NCBI GenBank assembly: GCA_964629825.1 | Contig: CAZVUW010000043.1 | Coordinates: 1-24,831, forward strand | DNA length: 24,831 nt | From: CAZVUW01 sp964629825 | Lineage (GTDB): Bacteria > Actinomycetota > Nitriliruptoria > Euzebyales > Egibacteraceae | Direction of reading: 5' to 3' | Shown: positions 20,496 to 24,831 of the stretch, in pieces | Position numbering within the stretch: position 1 is the first letter of the stretch | How the letters are laid out: the number at the start of each line of letters is the position of its first letter | Position numbers and translations under genes: made by a program | The notes under the pieces: generated by a model | Databases searched by the model: none | Told to the model about the DNA's origin: nothing | Seen by the model: the letters and a program-made list of their open reading frames with translations, nothing else

Positions 20496-22535
20496 ATGGC
20501 TGATCTGGAGACCCGCATCCGCGTCGACCAGCTGCGAACCGAGATCGAGCAGCACCGCTACCGCTACTACGTGCTGAGCGACCCGGCCGTGAGCGACGCC
20601 GAGTTCGACGCGCTGATGCGCGAGCTGGCCGAGCTCGAGGCGCGCCATCCCGAGCTCGACCACCCCGACTCGCCGACGCACAAGGTGGGCGCCCCGCCGA
20701 GCGGGGCGTTCGAGGCCGTGCCGCACCGCCAGCGCATGCTGTCGCTGGACAACGCCTTCGAGCGCGCGGCCCTGGAGGCTTGGTACGAGCGCGTGGTCAA
20801 AGGGCTCGACGGCGCCACCCCGCGCTTCACCTGCGAGCTGAAGGTCGACGGGGTCGCCATCAGCCTGTCCTACGAGCAGGGCCGTCTGACCAGGGCGGTC
20901 ACGCGCGGCGACGGCCGGGTGGGTGAGGACGTCACCCAGAACGTCCGCACGATCGCCGGCATCCCCAGCGTGCTGAACACGGAGGATCCGCCCGCGCTGC
21001 TCGAGGCGCGCGGCGAGGTCTACTACCCGGTCGCCGAGTTCGAGGCCATGAACGCCGCGCGCGAGGAGGCGGGGGAGGCGCGCTTCGCCAACCCGCGCAA
21101 CGCCGCCTCGGGCGCGCTGCGGCAGAAGGACCCCCGCATCACGGCCAGCCGGCCGCTGCGCGTCATCTGCCACGGCGCCGGCGTCCTCGAGGGCTTCGCC
21201 GTGTCCAGCCACAGCGAGTTCCTGCGCCGCATCGCCGAGCTGGGCCTGCCGATCGCCGCCGAGACCATCACCGCCGAGACCTTCGACGACATCTGGGCCT
21301 TCATCGAGCACTGGGGGGAGCACCGCCACGACGCCACCTACGAGCTCGACGGCGTGGTGGTCAAGGTCGACGACTACGGCCAGCAGCGCCAGCTCGGCGC
21401 GACCTCGTCGGCGCCGCGCTGGGCGATCGCCTACAAGTACCCGCCGGAGGAGCGCGAGACCCTGCTGCGCGACATCCAGGTGAACGTGGGCCGGACGGGC
21501 CGGGTGACGCCCTTCGCGGTGCTCGAGCCGGTGCAGATCGCCGGGTCGACCGTGGGACTCGCGACCCTGCACAACGAGGACCAGCTCCGACTCAAGGACG
21601 TGCGCCCCGGCGACACCGTGATCGCCCGCAAGGCGGGCGACGTCATCCCCGAGGTGGTCGGCCCGGTTCTGTCGCGCCGACCGCCCGAGGTCGAGGCCGC
21701 CGGCCCGTGGAAGTTCCCCAAGACCTGCCCGTTCTGCGGCTCGGACTTCCAGCGCCTGGAGGGCGAGGCGCAGACCTTCTGCCCCAACGTCGACTGCCCC
21801 GCTCGCATCGTCGGCTCGGTCGAGCACTACGGCAGCCGCGGAGCGCTCGACATCGAGGGCCTGGGCGAGAAGACGGTTCGGGCCCTGATCGAGTCGGGCC
21901 TGGTGCGCACCGTCGCCGACCTCTACCGGCTCACCGCCGAGCAGGTTCTGAGCCTGGACGGCTTCGCCAAGATCTCCACCGACAAGCTGCTCGAGGCGAT
22001 CGAGGCCTCCAAGCGCCAGCCGCTGGAACGCCTGCTGGTGGGCCTCAACATCCGCCATGTGGGACCGACGGTGGCCCGGACCCTGGCGCGCCACTTCGGG
22101 ACCCTGGAGCGGCTGCGGGCCGCCAGCCTCGAGGAGATCGCCGCCGTGGGCGGCGTTGGGCCCGTGATCGCCCAGTCGTTGCGCGGCTGGCTCGACGAGC
22201 CCCGCAACGCCGAGCTCCTGGACGAGCTAGTCGAGCTCGGCGTTCGCACCGACACCGACGCGACGCGCGGCGAGGCCACCCTCGCCGGCTGGACGGTCGT
22301 CCTGACCGGTGGGCTGGAGGGGTTCACCCGCGACGAGGCCAAGCAGGCGGTCGAGGATCGCGGCGGCAAGGTCACCAGCAGCGTCAGCCGCAAGACCAGC
22401 GTGGTGGTCGTCGGGACGGATGCGGGCAGCAAGGCCGCCAAGGCCGAGGAGCTGGGGGTGCCGATGGTCGACGAGGAGGCCTTCGTCCAGCTGCTCGAGA
22501 CCGGCCGCCTGCCCGGCGTCGACCCGGAGGGCTGA
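20496..22535 (+). CDS. ligA: NAD-dependent DNA ligase LigA
   Basis: 679 residues, full length. It seals nicks in replication and repair using NAD+. In order: Ia domain with the NMN-binding HRYRYYVLSDPAVSDAEFD region (20-38), nucleotidyltransferase domain with Lys116 in CELKVDG as adenylation site, OB fold (GRTGRVTPFAVLEPVQIAG, 332-350), Zn finger with Cys411, Cys414, Cys429 and Cys434, helix-hairpin-helix repeats (LDIEGLGEKT, LLVGLNIRHVGPTVA, VGGVGPVIAQSL) and a C-terminal BRCT domain (about 595-670). ATG 20496 gives the family N-terminus; the frame stays open upstream but runs through the amidase gene and the hairpin. It is probably transcribed from its own leaderless promoter. Confidence 0.97.
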   Translation: MADLETRIRVDQLRTEIEQHRYRYYVLSDPAVSDAEFDALMRELAELEARHPELDHPDSPTHKVGAPPSGAFEAVPHRQRMLSLDNAFERAALEAWYERVVKGLDGATPRFTCELKVDGVAISLSYEQGRLTRAVTRGDGRVGEDVTQNVRTIAGIPSVLNTEDPPALLEARGEVYYPVAEFEAMNAAREEAGEARFANPRNAASGALRQKDPRITASRPLRVICHGAGVLEGFAVSSHSEFLRRIAELGLPIAAETITAETFDDIWAFIEHWGEHRHDATYELDGVVVKVDDYGQQRQLGATSSAPRWAIAYKYPPEERETLLRDIQVNVGRTGRVTPFAVLEPVQIAGSTVGLATLHNEDQLRLKDVRPGDTVIARKAGDVIPEVVGPVLSRRPPEVEAAGPWKFPKTCPFCGSDFQRLEGEAQTFCPNVDCPARIVGSVEHYGSRGALDIEGLGEKTVRALIESGLVRTVADLYRLTAEQVLSLDGFAKISTDKLLEAIEASKRQPLERLLVGLNIRHVGPTVARTLARHFGTLERLRAASLEEIAAVGGVGPVIAQSLRGWLDEPRNAELLDELVELGVRTDTDATRGEATLAGWTVVLTGGLEGFTRDEAKQAVEDRGGKVTSSVSRKTSVVVVGTDAGSKAAKAEELGVPMVDEEAFVQLLETGRLPGVDPEG

Positions 22536-22570
22536 CCGGGGCGATCGACCGCGGCGGAGACGCGCCGCCC

Positions 22571-22627
22571 GACCCGCCTGGCCGGGTCAGGTGGCTAACC
22601 CTCCCGCGACGCATTAGCGTTCGCGGG
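22571..22627 (+). terminator. Two small hairpins between ligA and gatC
   Basis: GACCCG (22571-22576) pairs with CGGGTC (22583-22588). CCCGCGACGC (22603-22612) pairs with GCGTTCGCGGG (22617-22627) with one bulge and an ATTA loop. Neither has a U-tract. The second contains TAGCGT (22615-22620), a possible -10 for gatC, so it may be an operator rather than a terminator. Confidence 0.35.
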
Positions 22628-22661
22628 CGAGCAACCTGCCACCCGACTCCGGAGTGAGCCC

Positions 22662-22958
22662 GTGTCCCTGAGCACCGAGCAGGTTCAGCACATCGCGCGC
22701 CTGGCGCGTCTAGGGCTGGAACCTGAGGAGATCGAGCGGCTGCGGCCGCAGCTGTCCGACATCATCGCCTACGCCGAGAAGGTGGGCGAGGTGGCGACCA
22801 CCGACGTGCCGCCCACCGGGCACGCCTACCCGCTGCGCAACGTGCTGCGCGAGGACGTGCCGCAGGAGTCCCTTCCGCCCGAGGAGGCGATCTCCACCGC
22901 TCCGCGCGCCGAGGACGGCCGCTTCCACGTCCCGCGCATCGTCGGGGAGGAGGCGTGA
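22662..22958 (+). CDS. gatC: Asp-tRNA(Asn)/Glu-tRNA(Gln) amidotransferase subunit C
   Basis: 98 residues, normal GatC size. It is a small clamp that wraps GatA and GatB in the GatCAB complex. The typical opening VQHIARLARLGLEPEEIERL (8-27), the central VATTDVPPTGHAYPLRNVLREDV and the tail DGRFHVPRIVGEEA are clear. The start is GTG 22662 with GGAG about 8-9 nt upstream. Its TGA overlaps the gatA ATG by one base (TGATG), so GatC and GatA are translationally coupled and made in step. Confidence 0.95.
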   Translation: MSLSTEQVQHIARLARLGLEPEEIERLRPQLSDIIAYAEKVGEVATTDVPPTGHAYPLRNVLREDVPQESLPPEEAISTAPRAEDGRFHVPRIVGEEA

Positions 22959-24478
22959 TGGGGGAGGGCATGACTGCGCTCACGACGCGCACCGCCGTCG
23001 AGCTGGGCGACCTGCTGAGACGCCGCGAGGTCAGCTCCGTCGAGGTGGTGCAGGCGCACCTCGACCGCATCGAGCAGACCGATGATCAGGTCGGCGCCTT
23101 CCTGCACGTCATGGCGGATGACGCGCTCGTCCAGGCGGAGGACATCGACCGCCGCCGCGCCGCGGGGGAGGAGCTCGGTGCGCTCGCGGGGGTGCCGCTG
23201 GCGCTGAAGGACCTCCTGTGCACCAAGGGCGTCCCGACCACCTGCGCGTCCCGCATCCTCGAGGGCTACCGCCCGCCGTACGACGCCGGCGTTGTCGAGC
23301 GGCTGCGCGATGGCGGCGTGGTCATCATCGGCAAGACCAACATGGACGAGTTCGCCATGGGGTCGTCCACCGAGAACTCGGCGTTCCAGATCACCCGCAA
23401 CCCCTGGGACCTGGACCGCGTGCCCGGCGGGTCCTCGGGCGGCTCGGTGGCGGCCGTGGCGGCGTTCCAGGCGCCGCTGGCCATCGGGACCGACACCGGC
23501 GGGTCGATCCGCCAGCCGGCGGCCCTGTGCGGTCTCGTCGGCGTGAAGCCCACCTATGGAGCTGTCAGCCGCTACGGGCTGATCGCGTTCGCCTCGTCGC
23601 TGGACCAGGCCGGCCCGATCGCGCGCAACGTCACCGACGCCGCCGGGCTGCTGGCCGTGATCGCCGGCCCCGACCAGCGCGACTCAACCTCGATCCCCAA
23701 GCCAATGCAGGATGTCCTCGCCGGCCTGGAGGACGGCATCGAGGGGCTGCGCGTCGGCGTGGTCAGCGACTACATGAACGACGCCATGGCCCCCGGCGGC
23801 ATGGCCGACGGCGTGCGGGCGCGCGTCACCGACGCGATCGAGCGCCTCGCCGCGCTGGGCGCCGAGATCGTCGAGGTCGGCCTGCCGCACGCCGAGTACG
23901 GCCTGCCCGCCTACTACCTGATCGCCCCGGCCGAGGCGTCCAGCAACCTCGCCCGCTACGACGGCGTGCGCTACGGGCTGCGCGTCGACGGACCGACGGC
24001 CGAGGACATGATGGCCGCCACACGCGCCAAGGGCTTCGGCGCCGAGGTCAAGCGCCGCATCATGATCGGCACCTACGCCCTGTCCGCCGGCTACTACGAC
24101 GCCTACTACGCCCAGGCGCAGCGGGTGCGAACGCTCATCCTCCGGGACTTCGAGACCGCCTTCAGCCAGTGCGACGTGCTGGTGGGGCCCGTGTCCCCGA
24201 CCACGGCCTTCCCGCTCGGAGACAAGACCTCGGACCCGATCGCGATGTACCTCAACGACATCTACTCGGTGCCCGCGAGCCTCGCCGGAGTGCCGGCGCT
24301 CAGCCTGCCGGTCGGGCTCGACGAGGCCGGCCTGCCGGTCGGCTTCCAGATCATGGCGCCGACGCTGTCCGAGCACGTGATGCTGCGCGCCGCTCGGGCG
24401 CTCGAGGCCGACCTGTCCTTCGACCCCACACCGCGCGGCCCCAACGCCATCGCGGCGCCTGACGGGGCCGTGCGGTAG
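22958..24478 (+). CDS. gatA: Asp-tRNA(Asn)/Glu-tRNA(Gln) amidotransferase subunit A
   Basis: 506 residues. The glutaminase subunit that releases ammonia for transamidation of misacylated tRNA. The amidase-signature triad is complete: Lys84 in LALKDLLCTKG, cis-Ser159 in PGGSSGGS and nucleophile Ser183 in GTDTGGSIRQPA, followed by GLVGVKPTYGAVSRYGL and AFASSLDQAGPIARNV. Three starts are close: GTG 22955, ATG 22958 and ATG 22970. ATG 22958 is preferred because AGGAGG lies 4 nt upstream and it shares a base with the gatC stop; the site before ATG 22970 is too close. gatB begins 54 nt downstream, completing the operon. Confidence 0.96.
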   Translation: MGEGMTALTTRTAVELGDLLRRREVSSVEVVQAHLDRIEQTDDQVGAFLHVMADDALVQAEDIDRRRAAGEELGALAGVPLALKDLLCTKGVPTTCASRILEGYRPPYDAGVVERLRDGGVVIIGKTNMDEFAMGSSTENSAFQITRNPWDLDRVPGGSSGGSVAAVAAFQAPLAIGTDTGGSIRQPAALCGLVGVKPTYGAVSRYGLIAFASSLDQAGPIARNVTDAAGLLAVIAGPDQRDSTSIPKPMQDVLAGLEDGIEGLRVGVVSDYMNDAMAPGGMADGVRARVTDAIERLAALGAEIVEVGLPHAEYGLPAYYLIAPAEASSNLARYDGVRYGLRVDGPTAEDMMAATRAKGFGAEVKRRIMIGTYALSAGYYDAYYAQAQRVRTLILRDFETAFSQCDVLVGPVSPTTAFPLGDKTSDPIAMYLNDIYSVPASLAGVPALSLPVGLDEAGLPVGFQIMAPTLSEHVMLRAARALEADLSFDPTPRGPNAIAAPDGAVR

Positions 24479-24532
24479 GCCCGGCGGCCGCCTCAGATCA
24501 GCACACGAAGAGCTAGCGGGAGTCAGGTTGCG

Positions 24533-24831
24533 ATGACCGGAACGACCACCCTCACCGACTTCGAGGCCGTGATCGGCCTCGAGGTGCACGTCGAGCTGTC
24601 GACCGCCACGAAGATGTTCTGCGGCTGCGCGACGGACTTCGGCGGCGAGCCCAACACCCGCACCTGCCCGGTGTGCCTCGGCCAGCCCGGCTCCCTGCCG
24701 GTGGTCAACCGCAAGGCGGTCGAGGCGGCGATCCGCCTCGGGCTTGCGCTGGGCTGCGACATCGCCCCGTCCAGCCAGTTCCACCGGAAGAACTACTTCT
24801 ATCCGGACATGCCGAAGGACTATCAGATCTC
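24533..24831 (+). CDS. gatB: Asp-tRNA(Asn)/Glu-tRNA(Gln) amidotransferase subunit B, 5' part
   Basis: The first 99 codons and two bases are visible; the gene runs off the right edge with the frame open. The start MTGTTTLTDFEAVIGLEVHVE and the following LSTATKMFCGC, NTRTCPVCLGQPGSLPVVN and FHRKNYFYPDMPKDYQI are unmistakable GatB. The Cys pairs (CGC and CPVC) are the zinc-binding site. GatB binds tRNA and activates the misacylated residue with ATP before amidation. ATG 24533 has GGGAG about 10 nt upstream. It lies 54 nt after gatA. Confidence 0.95.
   Translation, partial: MTGTTTLTDFEAVIGLEVHVELSTATKMFCGCATDFGGEPNTRTCPVCLGQPGSLPVVNRKAVEAAIRLGLALGCDIAPSSQFHRKNYFYPDMPKDYQI

Noticed and set aside
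20355..22094. 579-codon minus-strand frame opposite ligA
   Set aside because: Repetitive Leu/Gly/Arg/Val/His composition typical of antisense GC-rich frames; LigA is certain.
1..24831. Mobile element or defence island
   Set aside because: No transposase, integrase, nuclease, toxin or phage motif was seen, gene density is even, and the right half is a conserved housekeeping order.

Overview
The window is 24.8 kb of very GC-rich, almost gap-free bacterial chromosome. Start codons are mixed (ATG, GTG, TTG), many neighbouring genes overlap by 4 nt at the sequence GTGA, and TANNNT-type -10 elements recur. The gene order etfB-etfA-cysteine desulfurase-mnmA-(...)-ligA-gatC-gatA-gatB is typical of Actinomycetota. 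The separate fatty-acid genes and the lack of typical Streptomyces or Mycobacterium neighbours make a deep-branching actinobacterial class (for example Thermoleophilia, Nitriliruptoria or Acidimicrobiia) plausible, but I cannot fix the class from sequence alone. No rRNA, tRNA, CRISPR array, transposase, integrase or phage gene was seen. This looks like core or near-core chromosome rather than an island.

Layout. 1-173: leader with a direct repeat, -10-like boxes and a palindrome. 174-2657 (+): one-protein ABC transporter with cyclic-nucleotide-binding and FHA domains ahead of the ATPase and membrane domain. 2661-4160 (-): aldehyde dehydrogenase. 4249-5711 (+): NAD-dependent epimerase-like protein and a small DUF6098-like protein. 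5716-8490 (-): operon of two acyl-CoA dehydrogenases (probably a heteromer) and a thioredoxin-fold DsbA/HCCA-isomerase-like protein without a CXXC. 8607-10465 (+): NmrA-like NAD(P)-binding protein and carbamate kinase. 10470-11261 (-): TauE/SafE permease. 11355-15873 (+): enoyl-CoA hydratase, methyltransferase, left-handed beta-helix acyltransferase, EtfB and EtfA. 15902-18221 (+): cysteine desulfurase and MnmA. 18382-20358 (+): secreted amidase-signature enzyme. 20496-24831 (+): LigA, GatC, GatA and the first 99 codons of GatB, cut by the window edge.

Functional links. The acyl-CoA dehydrogenase pair, enoyl-CoA hydratase and EtfBA form a beta-oxidation set, with EtfBA accepting electrons from the dehydrogenases. 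The desulfurase and MnmA form a sulfur relay for tRNA 2-thiouridine. GatCAB serves indirect Gln/Asn-tRNA synthesis. 

The points most worth a second look are the cNMP-FHA-ABC fusion, a perfect 36-bp palindrome between the desulfurase and mnmA, four genes with a -10 box 6-8 nt ahead of ATG and no Shine-Dalgarno (predicted leaderless), the cysteine-free DsbA-like protein in the dehydrogenase operon, and the translationally coupled methyltransferase/acyltransferase pair. I found no clear new multi-gene defence or mobile system.
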